A stretch of 64,000 nt of DNA. Origin: CAVRAW01 sp963716135 (GTDB taxonomy: Bacteria > Planctomycetota > Planctomycetia > Pirellulales > JADZDJ01). This document shows, in pieces, positions 16,647 through 27,528 of the stretch. The stretch spans positions 1,116,001-1,180,000 of the forward strand of contig OY970289.1 of NCBI GenBank assembly GCA_963716135.1, read 5' to 3'. The notes beneath the pieces are model-generated. The model did not search any database, was not told the DNA's origin, and saw only the letters and a list, made by a program, of their open reading frames with translations. The position numbers were made by a program, and so were the translations under genes. The number at the start of each line of letters is the position of its first letter. Positions within the stretch are counted from its first letter, which is position 1.

Positions 16647-18791
16647 ATGCGGTCCGTCGATCTTCGCTTTCGCGCGCCATCAAAAATGCCCGCAAGTCTA
16701 CCGTCAGGATTTTCCCGAACATCTGCGCGCTGGTGGCGCACGGCGGGTGTCTTGCTGATCGTACTGGTCGTGACGCTGGCATATTGGCCGGCGATGCGAG
16801 GCGAATTCCTGCTCGACGATCGGCTGCTGGTCAGTGAAAGCCCGTTCGTCCATTCGATCCATGGGTTGTATCGGATTTGGTTTACGACCGACCCGACCGA
16901 CTATTGGCCGATGACCAATACGAGCTTTTGGCTGGAATGGCGATTATGGGGATCAAATCCGACGGGGTACCACATCACCAACTTGATCTTGCACATTGCC
17001 GCGGTGTGCATGATCTGGGCGATCTTACGAGAGCTTCGCGTCACCGGCGCTTATCTAGCGGCGTTTTTGTTCGCCGTGCATCCGGTCAACGTGGAATCGG
17101 TTTCGTGGATCTCGCAGCGGAAAAACACACTGGCGATGGTGTTTTTTCTGCTGTCGATTTGGTGGTATTTGAAGGAAGAAGATGAGAAAAGCAGAAGAGC
17201 AGAAGAGCAGGCGCGCGGACGCTTGGGGATTTGGTACTGGATGAGTTTGCTGGCGTTTCTGTTGGCGATGCTCAGCAAGGGGTCGGTGGCAGTTCTGCCG
17301 GGGCTGCTGCTGGCGATCGTTTGGTGGCGGCGGAAGCGGATCGATGTGTGGGACGTGCTGCGAACTGTGCCGTTCTTTCTGATCGCCGGCGGGCTGGCCT
17401 ACGTAAACGTCTGGTTTCAGAAGCACGGCAACGACGTCGTGCTTCGCAGCGCCGATTTCTTACAGCGGCTGGCTGGCGCCGGCGCGGTCGTCTGGTTCTA
17501 CCTGGCCAAGGCACTGGCGCCGGTAGATTTGATGTTCATCTATCCGAACTGGATAATCGAAACGCGCGCGCTAAGATGGTGGCTGCCGCTGTTAGCGGCG
17601 CTCGCTCTAACTGCGATTTTGGCGCGGCAAGTCATCGGGCATAAAACCGTATGGCCCCGCGCGCTTTTGTTCGGCTGGCTCTTCTTTTGCATCGCACTGG
17701 TGCCCGTGCTGGGCTTTACCGACGTGGGGTTCATGCAATATTCACTGGTGGCCGACCATTACCAGCACATCGCCATTATCGCGGTCGTGACCTTGGCCGC
17801 GGCCGGTTGCAGGCTGTGGATCGCCGGATCGCACGGCGCACTGCGCTCTGTTCCGATCGCCGGAACGATTGCTGTGACAGCCGCGCTAACGTATCTAACC
17901 TGGCAGCAAAACCACCTTTATTGCGACCCTTTGCATTGGTGTGAAGGCACGCTGGAACGAAACCCTGATTGTTGGCAACTTCAAAACGACGTTGGCGTAG
18001 CCCTGCGCAAAATCGGACGCACCGACGAAGCTATCGCCCATTACAAATCGGCATTGCGTTTAAATCCAAATTATGTCGACGCCCACTACAACTATGGCAA
18101 TGCGTTATTTGCTTCAGGGCAAACGCAAGGCGCGATTGAAGAATATCAGCAGGTGCTGCGCCTGAAACCGGACTATGCGTTGGCCCACGACAACTTGGGC
18201 AGCGCCCTGGCCCAATTAGGAAGGCTCGACGAGGCTGTTGATCAATTCGAACAGGGCCTGCGGCTCAATTCCGATTCCCCGATTAGTCAAAACAATCTCG
18301 GCAAGGCGCTGGGGGAGCTCGGGAAGTCGCAGCAGGCAATTGCTCACTTTCAGGAAGCGCTGCGACTAAAACCCGATTACGCCGAGGCACACAACAATTT
18401 GGGCGTGGAGCTTTCGAAGACTGATCGCCCGGAAGCGTTCAAGCAGCTTGAGCAAGCCGTGCGGCTCGATCCGAAATACGCCGAAGCCCACAACAATTTA
18501 GCCGGCCTGCTGCTCGAAGATGGCCGCGTTCCGGAAGCGATCGAGCATTACCGTCAGGCATTACAATTAAAATCGAGTTACATTAAAGCGTACGCTAATT
18601 TGGCGAAGGCCTATGCCCAAGCGGATCGACGCGCCGACGCCATCGACACGGCTGAAAAGGGATTGGAACTGGCCCGATCGCAGGGACAACTCCCGATGGC
18701 CCAACAGATCGAAAGCTGGCTGATGGAATATCGAGCGCAATCCAATGGAACGAAAGGGTCAGGAATCCAAGCAGATCATCCCTCGCCCTGA
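16647..18791 (+). CDS. Paralog A: type-1 GT-C/TMTC-like membrane protein with 7 TPRs
   Basis: First of eleven array paralogs. About ten hydrophobic segments occupy the first 400 residues, then TPRs. After the first segment comes F-L-L-D-D, the acidic loop motif expected of GT-C glycosyltransferases, and later F-A-V-H-P-V-N-V-E-S-V-S-W, the counterpart of a block I recall in eukaryotic TMTC proteins (membrane O-mannosyltransferases with TPR tails). About seven 34-residue repeats (Y-A-E-A-H-N-N-L-G) follow, one of them shortened to 31, and then a helix module ending Q-Q-I-E-S-W-L. The protein ends ...H-P-S-P. Starts at 16587, 16647 and 16686 are possible and none has a good ribosome site. A hydrophilic loop near 17180-17220 is a GAAGAGC-type repeat. 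Sugar donor and acceptor are unknown. Confidence 0.8.
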   Translation: MRSVDLRFRAPSKMPASLPSGFSRTSARWWRTAGVLLIVLVVTLAYWPAMRGEFLLDDRLLVSESPFVHSIHGLYRIWFTTDPTDYWPMTNTSFWLEWRLWGSNPTGYHITNLILHIAAVCMIWAILRELRVTGAYLAAFLFAVHPVNVESVSWISQRKNTLAMVFFLLSIWWYLKEEDEKSRRAEEQARGRLGIWYWMSLLAFLLAMLSKGSVAVLPGLLLAIVWWRRKRIDVWDVLRTVPFFLIAGGLAYVNVWFQKHGNDVVLRSADFLQRLAGAGAVVWFYLAKALAPVDLMFIYPNWIIETRALRWWLPLLAALALTAILARQVIGHKTVWPRALLFGWLFFCIALVPVLGFTDVGFMQYSLVADHYQHIAIIAVVTLAAAGCRLWIAGSHGALRSVPIAGTIAVTAALTYLTWQQNHLYCDPLHWCEGTLERNPDCWQLQNDVGVALRKIGRTDEAIAHYKSALRLNPNYVDAHYNYGNALFASGQTQGAIEEYQQVLRLKPDYALAHDNLGSALAQLGRLDEAVDQFEQGLRLNSDSPISQNNLGKALGELGKSQQAIAHFQEALRLKPDYAEAHNNLGVELSKTDRPEAFKQLEQAVRLDPKYAEAHNNLAGLLLEDGRVPEAIEHYRQALQLKSSYIKAYANLAKAYAQADRRADAIDTAEKGLELARSQGQLPMAQQIESWLMEYRAQSNGTKGSGIQADHPSP

Positions 18792-18806
18792 AGAGGACCG
18801 AGTTTG

Positions 18807-20590
18807 ATGTCCGTGCAGTCAGGCCTTCCGACCACAACTTCGCCGGTGCTTTCGCCGCGGCTCTGGGCGCTCTCCGAACTATCGTTTCGCAGCGGCGCAG
18901 CGTGGATTGCCGGATTGGGGCTGTTGATCTATCTGCCTGCCCTGAATGGCGGATTCATTCTGGATGATGATATTTATTTAACCAACAATCGCTTGATCAG
19001 CGCCCGGACGGCTGGTATCGGCTTTGGATCACGACCCAGGCGACGAGGGACTATTACCCCGTGTCGAATACCACCCTGTGGATTGAGTGGCGGCTTTGGC
19101 AATCACGTCCCACCGGCTACCACGTTACGAATTTGCTGCTGCACATCGCTGCGGCGATATTGCTTGGGACGGTCTTGCAGCGACTGGCAATCCCAGGTGC
19201 GTGGTTCGCCGCCCTATTGTACACCGTTCATCCTGTAAACGTTGAATCTGTGGCGTGGATCGCCCAGCGGAAAGGATTGCTGGCGGTCGTGTTCTTTTTA
19301 GTGTCGGTGTTGTGGTATCTGAAAGCGAAAGAGATCAACAGCGCGAAGCCGCACAATGCTCTTGCCGACGCAACAACGCCGGCGCACGGCAGCACCGGGG
19401 GAATTTGGTATTGGCTAAGTCTGTTGGCGTTTCTCCTGGCGCTTTTGAGTAAAGGCTCGGTCGTTGTCTTGCCAGTAGTGTTGTTGGGGCTGGCGTGGTG
19501 GCGGCGACGGCGAATTACGTTGGCCGATTGCGCTTCGACCGTACCATTCTTCTTGGTGGCGATAGCGCTCTTGGCGGTAAATCTGTGGCAGCAAACTGCC
19601 GGATTCACCACAACGATCCGCACCGCCAGTCTTGTGGAACGTCTGCTTGGGGCCGGCAACGCGATTTGGTTCTATCTATCAAAAGCACTGTTGCCAATTG
19701 GTCAAATCTTTGTTTATCCGCAATGGCGCATTCAAACCCACGATTTGCTCTGGTGGGCGCCGATAATTGCAGCGGTGATCGTCACACTTGGGCTCTGGCG
19801 ACAGGGCAGTTCCGAACCGACAAGCTGCGGTCGGTCGTTGCTGTTCGCTTGGGGATTTTTCGTCACGGCGTTGTTGCCCGTTTTGGGTTTTGTGGATGTC
19901 GGCTTCATGCGATATTCGCCGGTGGCCGACCACTACCAGCACCTGGCGCTCATCGGAGTGGTGACGCTTGTGGCGGCAGGTTTCGTGCGCTGGCAGGCAA
20001 CGGGCCGGCAAGCGGAGGGTGCCGCGCCGTCGATCGTTGCGGTTGCGTTGGTCGCCGTCTTGTCACTGCTTACGTGGCAGCAGGCCGAACTCTACAGTGG
20101 TCCAATCGAGCTATATTCGACGGTGCTCCAGCAGAATCCAGAATGCTCGATGGCACATTACAACTTGGGCAATGCGCTATTTCGAAGCAATCAGCCGCAG
20201 CAAGCCATGCTGCAATACCAATCGGCTTTGCGACTTGACCCGAACTATTCGGAGGCCCACGCGAATATGGGAGCGGCCTTAGTTGGGCTAGGACGGCCGG
20301 GAGAAGCGATTAACCACTACCAGCAAGCGTTGGCGATCAATCCCACCAATGTGGATGCGGTGGCCAACATGGCATTAGCTTTTGCTGCCTTGCATCGTTC
20401 AGAGGACGCCATTGCTACGGCCGCAAGGGCGGTGGAGATGGCACGATCGCAGGACGAACCGTTGCTCGCCGACAAGGTCGAGGCGTGGCTGAAATCATAT
20501 CGCGCCGCGCACGGAAATCGCGTTGAAGGACCGTCCACCAATGACACTTCCAAGGCGCCTGACGGGCGCCAGGCTTGTTTGGGCCTATGA
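18807..20590 (+). CDS. Paralog B: type-1 GT-C/TMTC-like protein with 3 TPRs, frame break near 19005
   Basis: Starts at ATG 18807 with AAGAGGA 9 nt upstream. The loop motif F-I-L-D-D-D appears at about residue 50. At 19002-19007 adding one C to the CCC run joins R-L-I-S-A to D-G-W-Y-R-L-W-I, matching A, F and K. The second frame continues with H-P-V-N-V-E-S-V-A-W and only about three TPRs before the shared end module (V-E-A-W-L-K-S-Y-R). It overlaps paralog C by ATGA (20587-20590), so translation is coupled. Its last 10 residues (D-G-R-Q-A-C-L-G-L) are the only ones in the array that do not end in proline; the K-A-P just before them suggests that a second small frame error hides the true stop. 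Confidence 0.78.
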
Positions 20591-23045
20591 CGCGTCGAAC
20601 TGCATTACCTCTGGCGGCAATTGCACTGTTGTCGGGAACGGTGTGCGCAATTTATTTCCAGTCGCTGGCTTCACCGTTCATTTTTGATGATAGCGGAAGC
20701 GTGACCGGCAATCGGTCAATTGTCCGGCTGTGGCCACTGCTGGGCGATTTTGAACACCCTGGCCCGTTGAACCCGCCAGTTGACTTGCCTGTTTCCGGGC
20801 GGCCGCTGGTGAATCTTTCGCTGGCGATCAACTACTACTTCGGCCAGCTTGATCCGATCGGCTATCACGCGTTCAACCTGGTGGTCCACGTACTATCGGC
20901 ATGTTTGCTGATGGCAATTGTGCGGCGCACCTTGCGGCTGGACTGTTTCGCGGGACGCTTCACTCGCGCTGCCGGTCCGCTGGCTTTCATCGTTGCGCTT
21001 TTGTGGGCATTGCATCCGCTGCAGACCGAGCCGGTGGCGTATATCACGCAGCGCACGGAACTGATGGTGGGATGCTTCTATCTGGCCACGCTGTACGCCA
21101 GCTTGCGTTACTGGGAGGCTTCGTCAAAACCCGCACGGATCGTTTGGCTGGCGGCTGGCGCCTTGGCGTGTCTGGCCGGGATGGCCAGCAAGGAAGTGAT
21201 GGTCACGGCGCCGGTGGTTGTGCTGCTTTTCGAGCGGACGTTCATCTCCGGATCATTCCGCCGGACGCTGCAAAGATCGTGGCCTCTATACGTCGGATTG
21301 TTCGTCGCTTGGGGACTGCTGTTTTGGCTGAACTGGTCCGCGCCGCGTTCCAGCACCGCCGGTTTTCACGTCGGCGTGCCTGCCTACGCCTGGTGGTTTA
21401 CGCAAGCGAAATTTCTGTGGATCTATTTGAAATTGGCGGTTTTTCCATGGCCGCTGGCGATCTATTACCAGGTACCGTACGTGACCACGCTGGGCGCCGC
21501 GTGGCCGTGGCTAGTGGCGACTGCATTTTTGGTGTTGGCCGTGCTGGTGCTTTGCTGGCGCCGTAGCGCGATTGGCTTTGCGGGCGCTTTGGGTGCTGCT
21601 CATTCTTTCGCCAACGTTGCTTGTGCCAATCATCACCGAAATGGCGGCGGAACGGCGGATGTACCTGCCCTTGGCGGCGATCGCAGCGCTTATGGTTGTG
21701 GGTGGATACTCTCTGACGCTGTGGGCGGCCAACGCATTGGCGCCCGGCGACGCAAAACGGAAACGATCCTCCAGTCGCCGGGCTGCCATGATCGGGTCGA
21801 CGGCCGCACTGTTGCTCGCCGGCACATTGGGCCTGATTACGTTTCAACGGTTGGCAAAGTTCCACAATGAACTGGCTCTCTGGCAAGATGTATTGGCGAC
21901 GCAACCTAATAACTTCATCGCTCATTACAACCTGGGAATTCAATTGGCTCGCGAACATCAACCGCAAGCAGCGCTGCAAGAGTATCAAGAAACCATCCAA
22001 CTCAATCCGAAGTTTCCAGACGCCTACAACAATCTTGGCAACACACTGCTGGAACTGGGCCGGATTCGGGAGGCCGTGGCATTCTACGTGGAAGCGTTGC
22101 GGCTCAAACCCGATTACGCCCGCGCCCATAACAATCTGGGCACAGCGCTGGCGGGGATTGATAAGATCGAGGAGGCGATGGACCAATATCAACAAGCGAT
22201 ACGACTCAAGCCGGACTTTCCCGACGCTTACAATAATTTGGGTAAGCTGCTGGTGAAGCTCGACCGTCCTCAACAAGCCGCGGAACGATTCGATCAGGCT
22301 TTGAAATTCAACCCCAACGACTGCGACGCTCACGCCAACCTGGCAGGAGTGCTGATCAGCTTGGGCCGATTTCAGGAGGCGAGTGAACATTGCCAACAAG
22401 CGATTCAAATGAAATTCGACTCCGCCGAGACTCACTGCAATCTTGGGATCGCCTTGGCCAAACTTGGCAAACTTCCGGATGCCATCGCTCAATACCATGA
22501 GGCGCTGCGACTTCAGCCAAACGACTTCAATGCCCACTACAATCTGGGAATTGCGCGTGTATGAGGCAGGCCGTGCGCCGGAAGCTGTGGAACAATTTCA
22601 GCAATCCATACAGATCGATCCCAACAATGCTCAAGCCCACTACAACTTGGGAAACGCGCTTTTGCAAATCGGCCAGCGCGACCAGGCGATTGAACAATTC
22701 CAAACTGCGCTGCGGTTAAGACCGGACTACGCCGAAGCGCATAACAATCTGGGATCCGCATTGCTTCGAGCGGGCCGATCGGAGGAAGCCATCGAACAGT
22801 ACCGACAAACTGTGCAACTAATGCCGGATCATCCCAAAGCATTCAACAACCTGGCGAAGGCGTACGCGCAAGTACATCGCACGTCGGAAGCGATCGCCAC
22901 AGCCGAAAAAGGGTTGGATGTAGCGCGTTCAACGGGCCAACCCGCTCTGGCAGAGCAAATCGAGACGCTGCTGAGCAGTTTGCGCGCGGAGCAACTAAAC
23001 CCTCAAGCTGATGCATCGTCTCAAGGCGCTCCCGCGGGTCCCTGA
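20587..23045 (+). CDS. Paralog C: type-2 GT-C/TMTC-like protein with about 10 TPRs, two frame breaks
   Basis: Type 2 is marked by S-P-F-I-F-D-D-S-G-S-V, W-P-L-L-G-D, S-G-R-P-L-V-N-L-S-L and the block L-H-P-L-Q-T-E-P-V-A-Y-I-T-Q-R-T-E-L. Break 1 lies at 21584-21593 (GGCGCTTTGGG) between the membrane segments before and after I-L-S-P-T; break 2 lies at 22553-22562 inside a TPR, where losing one G from cgtg gives the consensus N-L-G-I-A-L-Y-E-A-G-R. With both joined the tail has about ten repeats, the longest in the array, followed by A-E-Q-I-E-T-L-L. It ends ...A-P-A-G-P. The same break 1 recurs at the same place in D. Confidence 0.75.
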
Positions 23046-23071
23046 CAGGCATCCTACGTGCGTATATTCCC

Positions 23072-25220
23072 TTGATTCCAAGCCGAAGAACATTGACCCT
23101 GATCGCATTTGCGATGGTGGCAGGAGCGGTTTGGCTGGTCTATTGGCGCGCTTTGAATTCGCCATTCATCTTCGATGACAGCGGCAGCGTGGCCGACAAT
23201 CTGTCGATCGTGAAGTTGTGGCCGCTGATCGGCGATTCGGAGCACCACGGCCCATTGAATCCGCGTGCAGACTTGCCCACGTCCGGCCGGCCGCTAGTGA
23301 ATCTTTCGCTGGCCGTCAATTATTCCTTCGGCCATCGGAATCCCGTCGGTTATCACGTTTTCAACCTGATTGTCCACGTGCTGTCGGCGTTCTTGCTAAT
23401 GGCGATTGTGCGGCGGACGTTGTGCCTGGATTACTTCGCAGGACGTTTCGTTCAATCCAGCGCTCCGTTGGCATTTTTTGTGGCATTGTTGTGGGCCTTG
23501 CATCCGCTGCAAACCGAGACGGTTGTCTACGTCACACAGCGCACGGAACTGATGGTGGGCTTTTTCTATCTGGCCACGCTGTATTGCAGCCTGCGGTACT
23601 GGGCGGCAGATTCAGGGGCAGGTCGGAACACCTGGCTGGCATTGGCCATCACGGCCTGTCTGGCCGGCATGGCCTGTAAGGAGGTGATGGTCTCGGCGCC
23701 GGTGATCGTGCTGCTTTTCGAGCGGACGTTCATCCGTGGCTCGTTGCGCCGGGCGATGCAAAAATCTTGGCCGCTGTACGTCGGTTTGTTTTTGAGCTGG
23801 GGGTTGCTGCTGTACCTCAATTACAACGCGCCGTGCGCGGAATCGGCAGGGTTTCATTTGGGACTGCCGGCTTACACCTGGTGGCTCACGCAGACCAAAG
23901 TGCTGCTGTTGTATTTGAAATTGACAGTCTGGCCTTCGCCCCTGTCGATTCACTACGAGATGCCGTACCTGGAGACGCTCGGAGCCGCCTGGCCGTGGCT
24001 GGCGCCGGTGATCCTCTTGACCGTTGCCACGCTGATCCTTCTATGGCGGCGCAGTGCTGCGGGCTTTGTCGGCGCTTTGGGTGCTATTGATACTGTCGCC
24101 GACATTGGTCGTGCCCATCGTCACCGAATTGGCGGCCGAAAGGCGAATGTATCTGCCATTGGCCGCGCTAGTCACACTGTTTGTGGTGGGCAGCTACTCG
24201 CTGGCGCAGCCAACGGCGCCGCTGTGGGCGCGTGTCGCTGCGAAACGCCAATCATTTCTGCCGGAAATGTTGGCCGGCGCGGCAGGAATCTTCGTAGTGC
24301 TGCTTCTCGGCGCCGTGAGTGCTCGTCGACTAGCGGTGTATGAGAACGCACTAAGCCTCTGGCAGGACAATGTAAATCACCAGCCCAATAATCCGTTAGC
24401 ACATGTGAATTTCGGCAAAGCCCTGCTTAGCCTTGGCCGAATACACGAAGCCATCGAACAATACCATTTCGCGCTGGCGTTGAAGCCAGACTATTCCGAT
24501 GCCTATATCGACCTGGCGACTGCATTGACCGATGAGGGCCGGTATCAGGAAGCGATTGAGAATTTTCAACACGTGCTGCAAGCCGAACCCGGTCGTCCCG
24601 AAGCCCATTGCAATTTAGGCGTCGCGCTGGCGAAAAGCGGCAAGCTCCAGGAGGCGGTCGCGGAATATCGCGAGGCGCTACGGCGTAAGCCCGATTATTT
24701 CAACGCCTATTACAACCTTGGCAAATCCTTGTCGGTTCTTGGTCAAACCCGGGAGGCCATCGAAAAATATCAGCAAGCGCTTCGGCTGGACCCTGACGAC
24801 GCTCAGGCGCGGTACAATTTGGGAGATGCCTATCGGGAGACCGGGCAACTTCAGGACGCGATTGAACAGTTCCAGGCGGCGGTGCGGCTAAAACCTGACT
24901 TTCCAGAAGCGCACAACAACCTGGGTTCCGCCTTGCTTCAGGCCGGCCAAGTTGAGGGAGCCCTGGAGCAATACCGCCTAGCCGTGCAACAAAACCCGAA
25001 TCATGCCCGTGCGTATGCAAATATGGCGATCGCCTACGCCCAGATACGGCGCTTCGCAGAGGCCATCGCCGCAGCCCAAAAGGCTTTGGAATTAGCACGG
25101 TCTAGCGGGCGAGCGGATTTGGCCGAACAGATTGAAAGCGGATTGAAGCACTACCTCGCCGAGCAGGCAGAGAGTTCGGGCGAGACGACAACTTCTCAAC
25201 CCGATCGTGCAGCGCCATGA
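23072..25220 (+). CDS. Paralog D: type-2 GT-C/TMTC-like protein with 7 TPRs, frame break near 24076
   Basis: A TTG start at 23072 is the furthest that fits; no ribosome site is seen. The membrane half, from 23267 to 24004, is nearly identical in DNA to that of paralog E. At 24071-24082 the frame breaks at GGCGCTTTGGG, exactly where C breaks; after it come L-I-L-S-P-T-L-V-V-P-I and E-R-R-M-Y-L-P. About seven TPRs follow, unlike those of E, then A-E-Q-I-E-S-G-L. It ends ...D-R-A-A-P. The stop overlaps the start of E as ATGA (25217-25220). Confidence 0.78.
23267..24004 (+). repeat. Near-identical direct repeat, copy in paralog D
   Basis: Pairs with 25439-26176 at a constant offset of 2172 bases. 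Nearly all positions agree; a clearly different patch lies at about 23855-23885. It covers most of the membrane half and stops before the TPRs. Confidence 0.85.
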
Positions 25221-27496
25221 CGAGAGAGCGACGTAATCTGCAATTTATGGATCATCGACGAACAATACTTCTGGTAACAATGGTGGTGCTGGGCGGAGCA
25301 GCATGTGCTGTGTACTGCCCGTCGCTGAATTCGCCGTTTATCTTTGACGACAGCACAAGCGTGACCGACAATTCGTCAATTGTCCGGTTGTGGCCGCTAA
25401 TTGGCGATTCGGAGGATCGCGGCCCGTTAAATCCTCCCGCAGACTTGCCCACGTCCGGCCGGCCGCTAGTGAATCTTTCGCTGGCCATCAATTATTCCTT
25501 CGGCCAGTGGAATCCCGTCGGTTATCACGTTTTCAACCTGATTGTCCACGTGCTGTCGGCGTTCTTGCTAATGGCGATTGTGCGGCGCACGTTGTGCCTG
25601 GATTACTTCGCAGGACGTTTCGTTCAATCCAGCGCTCCGTTGGCATTTTTTGTGGCATTGTTGTGGGCCTTGCATCCGCTGCAAACCGAGACGGTTGTCT
25701 ACGTCACGCAGCGCACGGAACTGATGGTGGGCTTTTTCTATTTGGCCACGCTGTATTGCAGCCTGCGGTACTGGGCAGCAGATTCAGGGGCAGGTCGGAA
25801 CACCTGGCTGGCATTGGCCATCACGGCCTGTCTGGCCGGCATGGCCTGTAAGGAGGTGATGGTCTCGGCGCCGGTGATCGTGCTGCTTTTCGAGCGGACG
25901 TTCATCCGTGGCTCGTTGCGCCGGGCGATGCAAAAATCTTGGCCGCTGTACGTCGGTTTGTTTTTGAGTTGGGGCTTGCTGTTGTACCTCAACTACAACG
26001 CGCCGCGCGCGGAATCGGCAGGGTTTCATTTCCGCGTTCCTGGTTACGCGTGGTGGTTCACGCAGACGAAAGTGCTGTTGATGTATTTGAAATTGACAGT
26101 CTGGCCTTCGCCCCTGTCGATTCACTACGAGATGCCATACCTGGAGACGCTCGGAGCCGCCTGGCCGTGGCTGGCGTCGGTGGTGCTGTTGGTCATCGTT
26201 ACCCTGGTGCTTTTGTGGCGGGGCAGTGCGATCGGCTTTGTAGGCGCGTGGATGTTTCTGATTCTGTCGCCGACGCTGGTCGTGCCGATCGTCACTGAAG
26301 TGGCCGCAGAGCGGCGGATGTATCTGCCACTGGCGGCGCTGGTGACCGCAGTGGTTGTCGGCGGGTATTGGCTCGTGCAAGAAACTGCGGTGTGGCTCGC
26401 CCCTGCCAATGCCAGCCGATCATCACCCCGATGGCTGGCAGGATTTGCTGCCACGATCGCCTTACTGGCTGCGGCGGCATTCGGCCTGGCGAGCGTGGTC
26501 CGATTAGCGCTGTATCGTGACCCGATCGCGCTCTGGAAGGATGCGCTGGCAACGAACCGGGATGACTTTACGGCCCATAACAACCTCGCGGCGGTGCTAG
26601 TCGGCGCAGGCCGCGCCGACGAGGCAATCGAACATTCTCGGGAGGCATTGCGGCTCAGACCCGGTTATTTTGATGCGCACATTAACCTCGGCCTGGCTCT
26701 TGCCAGCCTCGGGAAATTCTCCGAGGCAATCGCGCAGTATCAGGCGGCGCTAAGCATTCAGCCCGACGCCGCCGACGCCTATTACAATCTCGCCGTTGCT
26801 TTTGCCATGACGGCCCGATCGCAGGAGGCCATCGAGCATTACCGCAAGGCGCTGGAAATACGGCCCGACTTTCCCACAGCGCATAACAATCTGGCAGTTC
26901 TATTAGCAAGCCGTGGCGACCGCTACGAAGCGATGGAGCATTACCAACGGGTAATTCAATTAAGACCAGACGATGCCGTTGCGCACGCCAATATTGCAAT
27001 TGCGCTGGCCGCTGAGGGCCGGCTGCAGGAAGCGATCGAACACTACCAGCGGGCCGTGCAGCTCGATCCGAATTCTGTCACCGTGCAGAACAATCTGGGG
27101 AACGCATTGGCCAAAGTTGGCCGGCCCGAGGAGGCGGTCGCGCACCTCGAAGCAGCGGTTCGCCTGAAACCCGATGCTGCGAGCATCCATAATAATCTTG
27201 GCGTCACGCTGGCGGACTTAGGCCGTTTTCCAGAAGCGATCGAGCAGTACCAGCAAGCCATCCAACAGGAGGCGACGTACGCTGCGGCGTATTTCAACCT
27301 GGCCAAGTCGTCGGCCAAGTTGAACCGCGCGGGGGAAGCGCTTGCCGCCGCCGAAAGAGGATTGGAACTTGCGCAATCCACAGGAAAGACAGCCTTGGTT
27401 CGACAGATCGAAACCTGGTTGAAGAACTACAAGGACGAAGTATCGAAATCGGTCAGTGAAGCACCCCAGCCCCAGCGTACTCCTGCAGCGCCATAA
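25217..27496 (+). CDS. Paralog E: type-2 GT-C/TMTC-like protein with 8 TPRs (intact)
   Basis: A 759-residue intact reference for type 2. It keeps F-I-F-D-D in the first loop, H-P-L-Q-T-E-T-V-V-Y-V-T-Q-R-T and, where C and D break, the continuous G-F-V-G-A-W-M-F-L-I-L-S-P-T. About eight TPRs follow; the last three and the end module are close in DNA to those of F, although F has a type-1 membrane half. The start ATG overlaps the stop of D, implying coupled translation. It ends ...R-T-P-A-A-P. Confidence 0.85.
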   Translation: MTRERRNLQFMDHRRTILLVTMVVLGGAACAVYCPSLNSPFIFDDSTSVTDNSSIVRLWPLIGDSEDRGPLNPPADLPTSGRPLVNLSLAINYSFGQWNPVGYHVFNLIVHVLSAFLLMAIVRRTLCLDYFAGRFVQSSAPLAFFVALLWALHPLQTETVVYVTQRTELMVGFFYLATLYCSLRYWAADSGAGRNTWLALAITACLAGMACKEVMVSAPVIVLLFERTFIRGSLRRAMQKSWPLYVGLFLSWGLLLYLNYNAPRAESAGFHFRVPGYAWWFTQTKVLLMYLKLTVWPSPLSIHYEMPYLETLGAAWPWLASVVLLVIVTLVLLWRGSAIGFVGAWMFLILSPTLVVPIVTEVAAERRMYLPLAALVTAVVVGGYWLVQETAVWLAPANASRSSPRWLAGFAATIALLAAAAFGLASVVRLALYRDPIALWKDALATNRDDFTAHNNLAAVLVGAGRADEAIEHSREALRLRPGYFDAHINLGLALASLGKFSEAIAQYQAALSIQPDAADAYYNLAVAFAMTARSQEAIEHYRKALEIRPDFPTAHNNLAVLLASRGDRYEAMEHYQRVIQLRPDDAVAHANIAIALAAEGRLQEAIEHYQRAVQLDPNSVTVQNNLGNALAKVGRPEEAVAHLEAAVRLKPDAASIHNNLGVTLADLGRFPEAIEQYQQAIQQEATYAAAYFNLAKSSAKLNRAGEALAAAERGLELAQSTGKTALVRQIETWLKNYKDEVSKSVSEAPQPQRTPAAP
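25439..26176 (+). repeat. Near-identical direct repeat, copy in paralog E
   Basis: Partner of 23267-24004. The frame break seen in D lies just beyond the block, where D and E have diverged. Confidence 0.85.
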
Positions 27497-27528
27497 CTTC
27501 AGGACAATTCAGCCGCGCCAACTCGCTC

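Noticed and set aside
20587..25220. Calling C and D as separate membrane-only and TPR-only genes
   Set aside because: Intact paralogs E, F, G and H are single chains, and one small indel restores each; the second halves also lack ribosome sites.
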